Below, one piece after another: positions 1-9,439 of a stretch of DNA of 64,000 nt. The stretch spans positions 10,202,876-10,266,875 of the forward strand of contig JAQFVV010006203.1 of NCBI GenBank assembly GCA_028023455.1, in the 5' to 3' direction. The stretch is from Epiperipatus broadwayi (Eukaryota; Onychophora; Udeonychophora; Euonychophora; Peripatidae). The translations under genes were made by a program, and so were the position numbers. The notes under the pieces are model-generated. The model made no database searches, was not told the origin of the DNA, and saw only the letters and a list, made by a program, of their open reading frames with translations. Within the stretch, counting starts at the first letter, position 1, and each line of letters opens with the position of its first letter.

Positions 1-528
1 TAATAATCATTACCACCCCTATAAAGAAACAGAATGGACTATTTACTTATTAATCTTTTGATGATAATAAGTTAGATTTTAACAACCATATTGAAATTTG
101 GGGGTGGATATTATATTTAAGCCAGATGTTAATATGACATTTTTAATTATTAACATTTGTCTTAAATATGAGATTCACTCCCAAATTTCAACATGGTTAG
201 CAAAATTTAATTTATTATCAATGAAATATCAAGAAATTAATAATCTGCTAACATTAATAAGTGGTGAAATTATGTAATTATTTACAGCTAAATGAAGCTT
301 AATCATCTTCTGTATTATTTCAAATATGGCAATATTGTCATACTTTATTTAACATACATATGCAAGTGTTTATGTGTATAAATAAATTTGGAGAGATATA
401 TAATATAACTTCTAACAGCTGCCATACTATATCAGAATCAATATAGTCTGCAATATATATGTTTTTAAGGAATGATGAACTTTGACTGAACATTTCCAAT
501 AATTAACATAAAAATGACAACCAGAAAA
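1..528. other. AT-rich non-coding DNA, no feature seen
   Basis: There is no convincing open frame, RNA gene or terminal repeat. The sequence is very AT-rich and probably belongs to an upstream intron of the SVOP-like gene or its 5' flank. Confidence 0.5.
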
Positions 529-591
529 ATTTCTGTAGTGTAATTTTCACTATACATGAGTTTGATATAGTGAAAATTACACTACAGAAAT
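529..591. repeat. Perfect short inverted repeat (hairpin)
   Basis: Positions 529-554 are the exact reverse complement of 566-591 (26-bp arms, 11-base loop). It could be a tiny MITE or the joined ends of a deleted element. No target duplication is clear. Confidence 0.8.
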
Positions 592-762
592 ATTATTTAT
601 TATTGGATAATCTATATTCTAATGAATGACTAATAAAAAAATATTAATGACAACCAGATGTTTTATATAAATATGTATAGTCAATGTAAAAGTATAATAC
701 TCGTTATAAAAAATATTATATGAAATATACAAACAAACAATTTAACTGTAAAAAATATTATA

Positions 763-820
763 TTTTAAATTCTTTAGTAGCACTTTCAATTATTTAGTAA
801 TCCTCATCAGCTTTAAATGA
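763..820 (-). ncRNA. Hammerhead-ribozyme-like motif, mirrored copy
   Basis: The same core is on the minus strand: CTGATGA reads from 810 to 804, GAAA from 787 to 784, and the AGT/ACT stem III follows. Stem II is damaged here (only weak pairing) while the + strand copy keeps six pairs. This looks like a decayed paralogue of the motif at 1886-1944. Confidence 0.45.
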
Positions 821-970
821 ATTTCAAATTTTAATGTTACATAAATTTCCATAAGCTGTGTATGGCCATATTTGCAACTTGCCTATTAATAACATTATCT
901 TTATATTTATCTATTAAAATTGCCTCTTTAATTTTCCTTTTTTTATGAATCTTTTCTTCCATTAATATTT

Positions 971-1219
971 TTATTTCATTAATATTAAATGTAAACCTTT
1001 AATTACAAGTCTTTTCATGGTCAAAGAATACTGAAGTGTATTAAATTGACTATTTACATTATTTTTAATCCAATTATATAATAACTGATGCTTCTTTAAT
1101 CTTTTTTCCACAGAACATCTCAATTCACCGATATATAATTTATTACATCCACACAAAATCTGATAAATTATATTAATTCTTTGCATTTTAGAAATTATAC
1201 TCTTAGAATTATTAAGCAA
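971..1219 (-). pseudogene. Penelope GIY-YIG endonuclease remnant
   Basis: The 82-residue frame contains the segment IIYQILCGCNKLYIGE followed by a basic EKRLKKH stretch. This is the typical C-terminal GIY-YIG region of Penelope-like retroelements (general form YxIPCxCxxxYIGET...RLKEH). The family uses this nuclease to nick the target for priming. Only the core survives here: the upstream PYIxG-type linker and the reverse transcriptase are missing. It matches the + strand copy at 1487-1708 closely over the first 60 residues and then diverges. It is almost certainly non-functional on its own. Confidence 0.75.
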
Positions 1220-1286
1220 TCGATTAACATTCGGAGGAACACAAAATGAAATGTTATACTTTAAATATATTCTTAATTAATTTTGA

Positions 1287-1413
1287 TTTCATGTTATTTA
1301 CAAATGGCATAGATATTCATTTTTTATTATCTAAGGTAACATTGCAAATTACTGTACATAAAATTTGGTTTTTATCACAATCAACCTTTAAAAGTTTATT
1401 AGCAAAGAATTCA
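1287..1413. other. Spacer between inverted Penelope arms
   Basis: These are unique AT-rich bases between the two head-to-head Penelope fragments, with no coding signal. Confidence 0.6.
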
Positions 1414-1486
1414 ATCTAAATTAATTAAGAATATATTTAAAGAAAAGGATAACATTTCATTTTGTGTTCCTCCAAATGTTAATCGA

Positions 1487-1708
1487 TTGATTAATAATTC
1501 TAAGAATATAATTCCTAAAATGCAAAGAAATAATATAATTTATCAGATTTTGTGTGGATATAATAAATCATATATCGGTGAATCTAGATGTTCTGTGGAC
1601 AAACGATTAAAGGAGCATTTGTTATTATATAATCAGATTAAAAATAATGTAAATAGTCAATTTAATACAGCTTCAGTATTCTTTGATCATGAAAAGACTT
1701 GTAATTAA
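1487..1708 (+). pseudogene. Penelope GIY-YIG endonuclease remnant
   Basis: This 73-residue frame has IIYQILCGYNKSYIGES, then VDKRLKEH, and ends with a DHEKTCN segment. These are the Cys-rich lead-in, the GIY-YIG-type YIGE core and the downstream basic helix of Penelope endonucleases. It is a fragment: the normal domain continues for about 60 more residues (a WEN.KIL stretch is visible in the copy at 30.8-31.2 kb). Codon use is as AT-rich as the surroundings. No promoter or splice signals were found. Confidence 0.75.
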
Positions 1709-1885
1709 AGGTTTACATTTAATATTAATGAAATAAAAATATTAATAGAAGAAAGGAATCATAAAAAGAGGAAAATTAAAGTGGCAATTTTAATAGATAA
1801 ATATAAAGATAATGTTATTAATAGGCAAGTTGCAAATACGGCCATACACAGATTATGAAAATTTACATGACATTAAAATTTGAAA

Positions 1886-1944
1886 TTCATTTAAAGCTGA
1901 TGAGGATTACTATGTAATTGAAAGTGCTACTAAAGAATTTAAAA
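1886..1944 (+). ncRNA. Hammerhead-ribozyme-like motif in Penelope 3' region
   Basis: CTGATGA is at 1897-1903. One unpaired G follows, then stem II (1905-1910 with 1914-1919, loop TAT). GAAA is at 1920-1923. Stem III is AGT/ACT (1923-1925 with 1929-1931) with loop GCT, and the expected cleavage base A is at 1932. These match the conserved core and order of a type I hammerhead. Stem I next to the core is not paired: the nearest match is TTTAAA against TTTAAA across an internal loop. Penelope elements are known to carry hammerheads in their terminal repeats, which supports the call. Activity is unproven. Confidence 0.6.
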
Positions 1945-1985
1945 TATAATATTTTTTATTGTTAAATTGTTTGTTTGTATATTAA

Positions 1986-3617
1986 ATATGTATAGTCATA
2001 CTGGAATAGAATCATGAGCTATTTTACAGAGGATAACTGTACTTCTAAATGTTTGAGCTTTAACAACATATGGGTTATGATTATAGTATTTATAAATGAT
2101 AAACAGCTGTTGTATTGGTATGGATTACTGGCAATACTCCAAGGCGGTTGATGGTTATTCTTGAAATGCATGAATAATGCAGAATGATTTATTCATTTTT
2201 TTTATGTAGTATAGTTGCTATAAAAAATTATTATACATGATTATTGAAGCCATCTCTCCAGATTTATTTTCAAGCTGCATAAATTTATATATATATATGA
2301 AAAACAAAAACAAGTTATAAATCACGTAACTTGCTATATATATATATAATATTAATAACTTTATAAATAAATAATAGCTATTATTGAATGTCTAGCACTG
2401 AGATTATATAATAATATTATGGAGAAATAAACTGAATGTGCTTACTATATCACAACTCATAAGTCAGACTTACTAGAATCATTTTTACAAAGTTATGAAA
2501 AAAATATCTTCTCTCAAAGTGATAATGAAGGAGTTAAACATTATATTAGCAGTGTTCTTTGTAAAGTATTAATAAAACCATAGCACAGCTTAAAATAACA
2601 ATTAGAATGTAAATTCTAATAATTTTAAAGATCATCACAGCATCAGTAAGAAAAAAAGACTCTAGCACCCCTCTTTTTTAAAAATGGCATTTATAGCAAC
2701 CATTTTCGTCATTAGTATATAAATCTCTAAAAATTCAATTTTATAAATAATTCATTATTTAATATTCAAAAATCACTTTAAATCTAGATCTCAACTTCCT
2801 TTAGTTATATAATGCTATGATTATGATTCTACTCAGTATTGAAAGCTCACAGCTTCAAGTAAATTCTCTTTATTACAAATTCAAACCTGTTTTGTAGTTA
2901 AAAATGTTTCAGCATTTTTTTTGAACCATTACAATAATCCCATAAATAAATAAAAATAAAGGCTTATTAAATGCCACATTAAAATACACTAAAATATATG
3001 TAATAATATTTATGGAAAAGTAAATTTTGAAAATGTGTACCACAATAATAATTCATAAGTCAGACTTACTAGAGTCGTTTTAATAACTTAAAAGGAATGC
3101 TTACTTTTGTATCAATGCTAATTTATTAGTTAGCCAATAAATAATTGACATTGTCTAACTATCATATTATATGGATAATAAATTAATCATTGACACTAGA
3201 AGAAAATTTTTTTCTATGGAATGAATCCATTTTTTTATCTGATAAACTAACATTAAAGGGGAAAGGGCATTCGTTTGCATGGTTGTTAAATGACTTTAAT
3301 AAGTCTAATTTGGGGGTTATTTTTACGATTTATGCATTAAAAGTTTACTTTTATGTATATGTGTGTAATAAATATGTTCTGAACAATATATTATTGTAAC
3401 CAATTCAGAAATGTGTATTTGCAGTAAATTCAAAAACTAGCCAAATATTCATACCCTTCCTTCTCTCCAGTATGTTTACATTTCAAATCTAATAGAATGC
3501 CACAAAAATGGCATTCCTCATATATATATAATTGTTGCTTATAACATAGTTTTAATTTTGCCTAGATTATTCAATAGGTAAAAATTTCATTATATGTATA
3601 TATGTGTGTGTGTGTGT
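1986..3617. other. Non-coding stretch with small dispersed repeats
   Basis: There is no gene. Positions 2290-2335 are an inverted copy of the terminal part of the 3.6-4.2 kb foldback element. The segments near 2415-2500 and 3005-3095 share the word CATAAGTCAGACTTACTAGA and look like copies of one short dispersed repeat. A short (TG)n run precedes 3618. The 69-codon open frame at 3190-3399 has no recognisable domain and is probably chance. Confidence 0.5.
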
Positions 3618-4226
3618 GATCAATAGATGGTGTTTTACCAAAACCACCAAACAAGCGTATATTTGTTTACATAAATGTCAAAAGAGTCGGAATTAACTAT
3701 CTCTTTATTTGCCCACCCTCAGATCAGCTGATTTCAAGCTAATTTGCTATCATCTATTGATCATAAATACAAGCGATAGCAAGTTGCGTGATTATAACTT
3801 GTTTTTGTTTTTCATAAATGTATCTTTAAAGGTTTTTGCAATGATATATATTGCAGAGGCTTTGACTATGTGGTGAAACTGAACTGATATCAGACCCATG
3901 TAGCTATCTGGCTTGTTAGGCTGAGTTTGAAGACTTACGGGTCTGAAAAATTCATGCTTGCAAACTGACAGAAACTTTTTGCATAAACGCTTGGAGTCAG
4001 TGTTTAGATCTAATTTCTAGCTCTATCCTTCACTGATGATAGCAAATTAGCTTGAAATCAGCTGATCTGAGGGTGGGCAAATGAAAGAGATAGTTAATTC
4101 TGACTCTTTTGACGTTTATGTAAACAAATATACGCTTGTTCGGTGGTTTTGGTAAAACACCATCTATTGATCATAAATACAAGCGATAGCAAGTTGTGTG
4201 ATTATAACTTGTTTTTGTTTTTCATA
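3618..4226. mobile_element. Foldback element with long inverted repeats
   Basis: Positions 3618-3754 are the reverse complement of 4035-4172 (about 137 bp, near identical). Each copy of CATCTATTGATCATAAATAC also begins a 66-bp direct repeat (3751-3817 and 4161-4226) that ends in TTGTTTTTGTTTTTCAT. A third, inverted copy of the end of that repeat is at 2290-2335. Between the arms lies unique sequence distantly resembling 7195-7262. There is no coding capacity. It is probably a non-autonomous element with a hammerhead-like motif at its inner right edge. Confidence 0.7.
4027..4073 (+). ncRNA. Hammerhead-ribozyme-like motif with paired stem I
   Basis: Stem I 5' strand CCTTCA is at 4027-4032 and CTGATGA at 4033-4039. 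Stem II is AGC/GCT (4041-4043 with 4050-4052), flanked by a T-T mismatch. GAAA is at 4054-4057. Stem III is ATC/GAT (4057-4059 with 4064-4066) with loop AGCT. The cleavage base C is at 4067, and stem I 3' strand TGAGGG at 4068-4073 pairs with CCTTCA (one G-T wobble). All three stems and every core base of a type I hammerhead are present in the right order. Stem II is short, so activity is uncertain. In the mirrored left arm the C3-T4 positions read T-A, so only this copy is complete. Confidence 0.6.
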
Positions 4227-5999
4227 TATATATATATAAGAGTCACATATCATAAGCTTATTTGATTTACAGTTAAAATTTGGTGGTATTTTTCATTTAT
4301 CTAATAAATATATCTGGAAATATGCGTTTTTGTTGAGTATCATATTTACTGATTTCAAAAAATTATTAAGTAATGATTGACTATGATTATGCAGTAAAAA
4401 ATATTTAGTCATCAATATTAGATCATATTTTTAGTCTTTAGCTTTTCTTCATTTCAATATTTTTCTATCTTCCTCTAACAGCAATTTTATTCCGTAGTTC
4501 AATATTTTAATTTTAGTGTTAAAACCTTTATTTAATATTATTAATGAATTGGCTTTATCTGTTAGAAATATAAGTTTACAAATGAAAGAAATTTTTAAAA
4601 ACCATATTTACACTTTCCAAACGTATACATAGTATGCAATACATAACAGGAACAATCTTTACTGAATGAATTCCAATTTCTAAATATGATTGAATAATTA
4701 TAAAGACGTCATAAATGTATGAAATCCTGCTCTAACATTTAAAATTGCATTTATATTTGTAAAATTCTCACAAAAATTTAGTACCATGCTATTTCACAGA
4801 GATTAATGATCATAATTATCATTGTTTCATTTTTAACATACTTTCAAATTTTTTACTTGAAATTTTTAAAATGAAACATATTTCAAAAAAGTTTAAATAT
4901 AAACATAAATATATTTATTATTTAATAATTATTATGAAAATATTTTGTAAAAATAATTACAAATTTTTCAGTAAACTACAAAATTATGCAATATTCTTTT
5001 CTTATTCATGGAAATAGTGAAAGGGGACTTTACTAAGTTTATTTATATATCCAATATTAAGGAAAATATCAATCAGGGATCTTTAAATTCTTATTAGTGT
5101 GTCTGGATCTTTTTCTCTATGGACTACTGCCATCTTCAGATTTTTTTATAATAAATCAACATTTTTTAAATTTTAATTTTAACAGTAAAAGTGTCAAAAT
5201 AATTCTAAAAATAGCAGTGTAATAATTAGTTAAAGCTGACACATAGTCAGTCCTCTGTAACTTCAGACAACTTATAATCAGTAATAATGCAACTCTATAA
5301 ATATAAAAACATTCAGCAACTAATTAGATTAAAAGATTGATAAGCAATGATAAATTATTAGAGATGATGACCATATACCTCTTAGGGTCTTATTGTCTAC
5401 CTCAATCTGCCTTCATGAAGAGACATTAACTATCCATTTTCTTTTTAAATAATGAATAATATCAATTTTTTCTAGAGAACACTTAAAATATTTAAAATTG
5501 AATTATAATTGCATAATAAATTTTAAAAAAAGATATTGAATTACAAACAGCATGGATTCACATCACACATATGATATTATTTAAAACATGCAAGTCAGTA
5601 TTTTAGTAGAACAAATTTATTTACTAGAAACATGCTGAAAACAAAATATTTCCGAATTGTTGTAAAATAAAAATAAGACAATTCTTAACCCAACTCTTGC
5701 TCAATTACAATCGCTACTGCTTAATAATGTCATTAAAGGGTGCAAAAGAGCACATTTTTTTTGTATTACAATTGCATAAGAAAATCCAAAAAAAAAAGGA
5801 TATTGAATTAAAATATTTATAGTATAAAATGGGGGGGGGGAGTAAAAAAAAGTATTTAAAAACAAGATCTAATGTTTTTCCCCCATTAGAATTATTATAG
5901 AACTTAAAAAAGAATCTTAATTTTATATTAATAAGACAGAAACATAGTTAATTATTTATATATTAATAAAATTCCAATTTTCAGTTATACAGTAAAATT
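4227..5999. other. Non-coding stretch, nothing recognised
   Basis: AT-rich sequence with homopolymer tracts (for example a G run near 5831). No exon, tRNA or terminal repeat was found. Confidence 0.5.
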
Positions 6000-6097
6000 A
6001 TGTCAAGCATTGGTGTCCTAGTGGTCAGCATAGCTGCCTTCCAAGCAGCTGGCCAGGTTCACTTCCCAGTCAATGCTTTGACATATGAAAAAAAAAA
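6000..6097 (+). repeat. tRNA-Gly-derived SINE-like copy 1
   Basis: Positions 6007-6076 resemble a tRNA-Gly(TCC) gene: GCATTGG acceptor, a TAGTGGTCAGCAT D-arm (A box), CTTCCAA anticodon loop, GGTTCACTTCC (degenerate B box) and a CAATGC closing strand. The pairing extends beyond the acceptor stem (ATGTCAA... with ...TTTGACAT) and an A-rich tail follows. The extension and tail recur in the copies at 11.6 and 13.9 kb, so this is a mobile tRNA-derived element rather than a functional tRNA gene. It is also two bases shorter than a normal tRNA-Gly. Confidence 0.7.
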
Positions 6098-6355
6098 TCT
6101 AGCTAATTATTGATTAGAGAATCAAGGAATGATGGAAAATTATAAACTCTTATGAATCAGCATTTGGTGACTACTGTCATATTTTGGTTTTAATTTTTAT
6201 AGAGGTTTTCACTTTTCAGTGGATTGTTTTAACTCTTTTATCTCTATAAGTAATGCTTTGCATCTCAGATAGCAGCATTTAAGATTATTAGTGCATGTGT
6301 TAGCCTAAGTGAAGATTATATATCATGTGTTGCATAATATGTTTATTTATTTCAG
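6098..6355. other. Intron sequence before SVOP exon
   Basis: It ends in a pyrimidine-rich tract and an AG acceptor at 6354-6355. No other feature was seen. Confidence 0.5.
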
Positions 6356-6512
6356 GTGTCATTTTCTACTCCTTTCAATTATCTTTTTAATGCTGAGTAT
6401 TTTACTACAACAATTGTTTTATGGCTTTTGTGGTTTACCCATGCATTTTCATATTATGGAATCATACTCATTAGTTCTGATATATATGAAAGAAGTAGCT
6501 CCTGCTTTCAGA
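6356..6512 (+). CDS. SVOP: SVOP-like transporter, exon with TM7 region
   Basis: This internal exon sits between a TTTCAG acceptor and a GTAAGT donor. It encodes about 52 residues that include TTTIVLWLLWFTHAFSYYGI. This matches the start of the C-terminal half (transmembrane helix 7, with the characteristic FSYYG) of synaptic vesicle 2-related protein, a 12-helix major facilitator. SVOP is a vesicle-membrane MFS protein whose substrate is not firmly established. The exon ends in phase 1 and joins the exon at 7617 without a stop. The N-terminal six helices must be encoded upstream of the window. SV2 or SLC22 are alternatives, but the following exons fit SVOP best. Confidence 0.8.
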
Positions 6513-7194
6513 GTAAGTTAATTCATAAAATTTATTTTTTAACTTTATTACAGTGAGTCAGTTCTATTTTATAACAGATAAGAATTAAAATTTGCTTAAT
6601 AAGATTGAAACTAGTGACCAACTTTTTCTTGCATTGCTATGCTAAATTTTTAAAAGCACTTATAATTACTATCTTATATTTATTTATCTAATAAAAATAT
6701 TTTTTTCTGTGCTAAGTCACATATTTAAATAGATTCAATTAGAAAACAAATTTTTGATGATGTTTAATCATGTGGTAAAGTTGCGTTTTTTAAAACTTAA
6801 ATCTGTATGGTTCAGGTAGTAATAAAATGGCAAATTCTGGACCTCTAGATCCATAGATCAAGGCTCCAGCTATTTCAATGCTACAATTTAAACTTTTTAT
6901 AGACTTAAAAGCACAACATTAGATTATTTTTTATATATGTAATATTAAACAACCATTATAAACGTATATGGAATCATTTTAATTCATTTCAGCACGTCTT
7001 TGATGAAATAAGGAAATCACACTCAAGAATCTATAGTACATAGATATCATCTCAAAGGAAGAAATACTGGCTGAAGAAAATCGAAAAAAAAATTATATTA
7101 ATAACTTTAATAATAAACATCACAATCTTGCCTAAGAGGATAGTGGTGGCTATGGTTATTAAAGAACCAAAGACACCAAAATGTATGGATACTG
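6513..7194. other. SVOP intron, no other feature
   Basis: AT-rich intron sequence. I see no repeat structure until about 7195. Confidence 0.5.
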
Positions 7195-7512
7195 AACTGA
7201 GTTCAGACCCATATGACTATATAACTAATGGGCTTGGATTGAAAACAGTAAGGTGTTTTCAGTTTAAGACTCATAGTTTTGTAGTTAAGTGGAGATAGGG
7301 GATGGCTGCTGGAGAGTTGCATTAGATCCTAAGATCTAAGTCTAGTGCTCTCAGATTCAAGGTTCCTCACTGACGAGGGTCACAAGCCAGAAACTAGTCT
7401 GGGGATGTTGGTGAGTGGGAACTAGATGGGGATTTTATGCACAAGCCTTTTGGGATCCATTGATTACTCTAACTTGCTGTGTGTGGCAATACGTATAGTG
7501 AGTTTTGACTGT
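7195..7512 (+). mobile_element. Intronic repeat, half-copy of the 9-kb foldback element
   Basis: Positions 7345-7512 match the centre and right arm of the foldback element at 8991-9291 (shared words CACAAGCC, AAACTAGTCTGG, TGCACAAGCCTT, CCATTGATTACTCT). Positions 7195-7262 resemble the middle of the 3.6-4.2 kb element (CTGAACTGA...TCAGACCCAT). It sits in the intron between the first two SVOP exons here, on the same strand as the gene, and contains a hammerhead-like motif. There are no target duplications and no coding frame. Confidence 0.6.
7364..7405 (+). ncRNA. Hammerhead-ribozyme-like motif in SVOP intron
   Basis: Stem I 5' strand TCCTCA is at 7364-7369. CTGACGA at 7370-7376 fits CTGANGA. 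A weak stem II (GG with CC, next to a G-A mismatch) spans 7377-7389. GAAA is at 7390-7393. A two-pair stem III closes ACTAGT, the cleavage base C is at 7399, and stem I 3' strand TGGGGA at 7400-7405 pairs with TCCTCA (one G-T wobble). Six stem I pairs plus an intact core are more than the general AT-rich composition would give. Very short stem III is usual in metazoan retrozyme-type hammerheads, which may act as dimers. Related copies at about 9.15 kb and 44.8 kb have core mutations. Confidence 0.55.
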
Positions 7513-7616
7513 TTTAACTTTAATAATAATTATAATTAGTAATGTTATTGCTAAAATAGTTATAAATTTTATAAGAACTTTTAAAAAAATAATCTTATAT
7601 ATTTTTAAAACTTTAG

Positions 7617-7709
7617 AGGTAAAAGAAATTCCTGTTAGTTGTAATTGTAATGTCCTTAATGTGAACGACTATTTATCTCTTCTGATTAGCACGTGTGGAG
7701 AGTTATTAG
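7617..7709 (+). CDS. SVOP: SVOP-like transporter, exon with TM7-TM8 loop
   Basis: The acceptor AG is at 7615-7616 and the donor GTGAGC starts at 7710. The exon is read in phase 1 in and phase 1 out. It encodes VPVSCNC-type loop residues (C-N-C-N-V-L) followed by DYLSLLISTCGELL. This corresponds to the C.C..L...DY..LL.TT..E segment that precedes helix 8 in SVOP and is one of the more diagnostic parts of the family. The proline-glycine usually found after the glutamate is replaced by leucines. The frame fits both neighbouring exons without a stop. Confidence 0.78.
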
Positions 7710-7793
7710 GTGAGCATTTATTTTGTTATTTTTTTTACACTATAGTATTTTTTTTTTTCCAAGAATATTAAATTCCTATTTATTTGATTACAG

Positions 7794-7987
7794 CCTTACC
7801 AATTAATTTACTACTACTAGATAAAATAGGAAGAACTCGCTCATTAGCTGTTTTAATGTTTGGAGCTTCTGTTTCCTATATGCTACTCTTATTATGTTCC
7901 CATCGTTCAATAATTACTATTATTTTTTTTCTTGTTCGAACATTAGTATCAGCTTCTTATAATGCTCTTTATATTTACACTGTTGAG
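7794..7987 (+). CDS. SVOP: SVOP-like transporter, exon with TM8-TM10
   Basis: The exon runs from a TTACAG acceptor to a GTAAGT donor, entering in phase 1 and leaving in phase 0. It encodes about 65 residues: helix 8 (LPINLLLL), the MFS motif DKIGRTRSL, helix 9 and helix 10, ending in YIYTVE. The D-x-x-GR-(T/K)-(R/K) loop is the conserved gating motif of the superfamily repeated in the C-terminal half. The YxYTxE end joins directly to VYPTIVRA in the next exon, as in SVOP (VYTPEVYPTxxRAL). The intron that follows is 16.8 kb. Confidence 0.85.
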
Positions 7988-8990
7988 GTAAGTAGAAATT
8001 TTATTTTATCTGTAGTTGCAATTTATAATTGTAGAATGCAAGCTAAATACGAAATTATATTCGTTAAATATTAATTAATTACCTATCTCGGAAAAGTCTT
8101 TTACATTATAACATTGTTACTTTCTTCATATTTTTTTTTTTTTTTTTAGAAATTAACTATAATAACTAATGAAATTTTGTTTCATATTTAGTTAAATAGA
8201 GGGCATCCCTCATTATAACGTTTTTATTTCGTTGGTAAAAATTGTAAATAAAATATAAAAAATTAGAAATTAGTAAGTTTTGTATATTTTAATTTTTGTT
8301 CATATTGCATGTGTAATATACACCCACATCTCTGTAATGGTATGTGTTGTTTTTTCAGCATGTTTATACATATGTATACACCTACTTCTATATATATACG
8401 GATGTCAAAATACATGGTTCGTTTTATCTGTGTATTCCTGTGATTAAGATATGGCTTGGAGCCATATATCAAATATATATATATACACGCACATATGCAC
8501 AATTTAGCATTACAAAACATTGAATAGATACAATATAATGTGATCTTTATAGATTCTAAAATGAATTGCACTGTCATTACAAAAAACTTACAAAAATTGC
8601 ATCCAGTCCTACAGAACTGATTAGTTTCACTGGTTAAAAATAAGTTACTAATTGATCTTGTAGTCAAAATACCTATATAAATTCTAGGTGGTCAACCTCC
8701 ATACATATCTACTATCAAAATCCAGTGGAATCATTTATTCTTTTACAATTCAATAATTTATAATTGTTACATTGTCATTGTAAATTAGAAAAAGTTTATT
8801 TACGATGGCAGCAATTCTATCAGACTAAAAAGTGTCATAAATGTTTTATTAAAATGATTTAGTTCTGAAAAAGAAGTTATACTATAAAGCTAGCAAGAAG
8901 ATAAGAACAAATCATCAATTCATAAAATAATAAAAAAAATCATCATCAAAAAACATTGAATATATATAAAACATCAGCAGAAAAAATATT
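7988..8990. other. Start of the 16.8-kb SVOP intron, nothing else recognised
   Basis: This holds T-rich tracts and unique AT-rich sequence. The 134-codon minus-strand frame at 8263-8667 is low-complexity, matches no domain I know and is probably chance. Confidence 0.5.
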
Positions 8991-9291
8991 AAAGCAGGCA
9001 AAACTCTCCATTCAGTAGTGTCACTCAGTGTAAGCCAGAGTAATCAATGGATGCCAGAAGGCTTGTGCATAAATCCCTATCTTGTGCCTACTCATCCAAT
9101 ATCCCCAGACTATGGTGCAGTGCTCTCAGATACAAGGCTCCTCAATGATGAAGGTCACAAGCCATAAACTAGTCTGGACATATTTGATGAGTAGGCACTA
9201 GATAGGGATATATGCACAAGCCTTCTGGCATTCATTGATTACTCTGGCTTGCACTGAGTGGTACTACTGTATGGAGAGTTTTGCCTGTTTT
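8991..9291. mobile_element. Foldback (palindromic) element, about 300 bp
   Basis: Positions 8993-9116 are the imperfect reverse complement of 9170-9290, sharing GCAGGCAAAACTCTCCAT at the outer ends and CCAGACT at the inner ends. The central 53 bases are the same as the hammerhead-like segment at 7355-7395, but the core is mutated (CTGATGA to ATGATGA, GAAAC to TAAAC). It is non-coding. It may have formed by joining two copies of the repeat found at 7.3 kb head to head. Confidence 0.75.
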
Positions 9292-9439
9292 AATAACAGT
9301 TATGAGCAAGCATAAGAAATGGTGATCATGTGGTGTTTGGTGCAGAAAAAATGTTCCAGAAAACAATTATGTTAAAAAGTAGTATATTGCAATATTAAAG
9401 AACACTGAATTTATATGGAAACTTTAGCAGAAAGAATGT

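Larger units (their letters stand above)
725..1286 (-). mobile_element. Penelope-like element, truncated 3' part (minus copy)
   Basis: This is the mirror image of 1414-1985. Reading leftward it carries the GIY-YIG endonuclease remnant (1219-971), then an AT-rich 3' region and a hammerhead-like motif at about 810-774. The reverse transcriptase that precedes the endonuclease in complete Penelope elements is absent, so the copy is 5'-truncated at about 1286. The two copies meet by their truncated 5' ends across a spacer of about 127 bases. The outer limits are estimated from where the two arms stop matching. Confidence 0.75.
1414..1985 (+). mobile_element. Penelope-like element, truncated 3' part (plus copy)
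   Basis: This is the inverted partner of 725-1286. It starts inside the coding region, carries the GIY-YIG core (1487-1708), continues through a 3' region nearly identical to the other arm, and ends near 1985. A hammerhead-like motif sits at 1897-1932. The shared outer end (an AAACAAAC-rich stretch and TATGTATAGTCA) marks the common 3' boundary of the family. The arrangement suggests a twin-priming or foldback insertion, or two insertions into one site. Confidence 0.75.

Noticed and set aside
6007-6076. Functional tRNA-Gly(TCC) gene
   Set aside because: The body is two bases short, the B box is altered, and the same extended stem plus A-tail recurs in other copies, which fits a SINE.
8263-8667. 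134-codon minus frame as a gene
   Set aside because: No domain, skewed composition, TA-repeat content and position inside the SVOP intron suggest chance.
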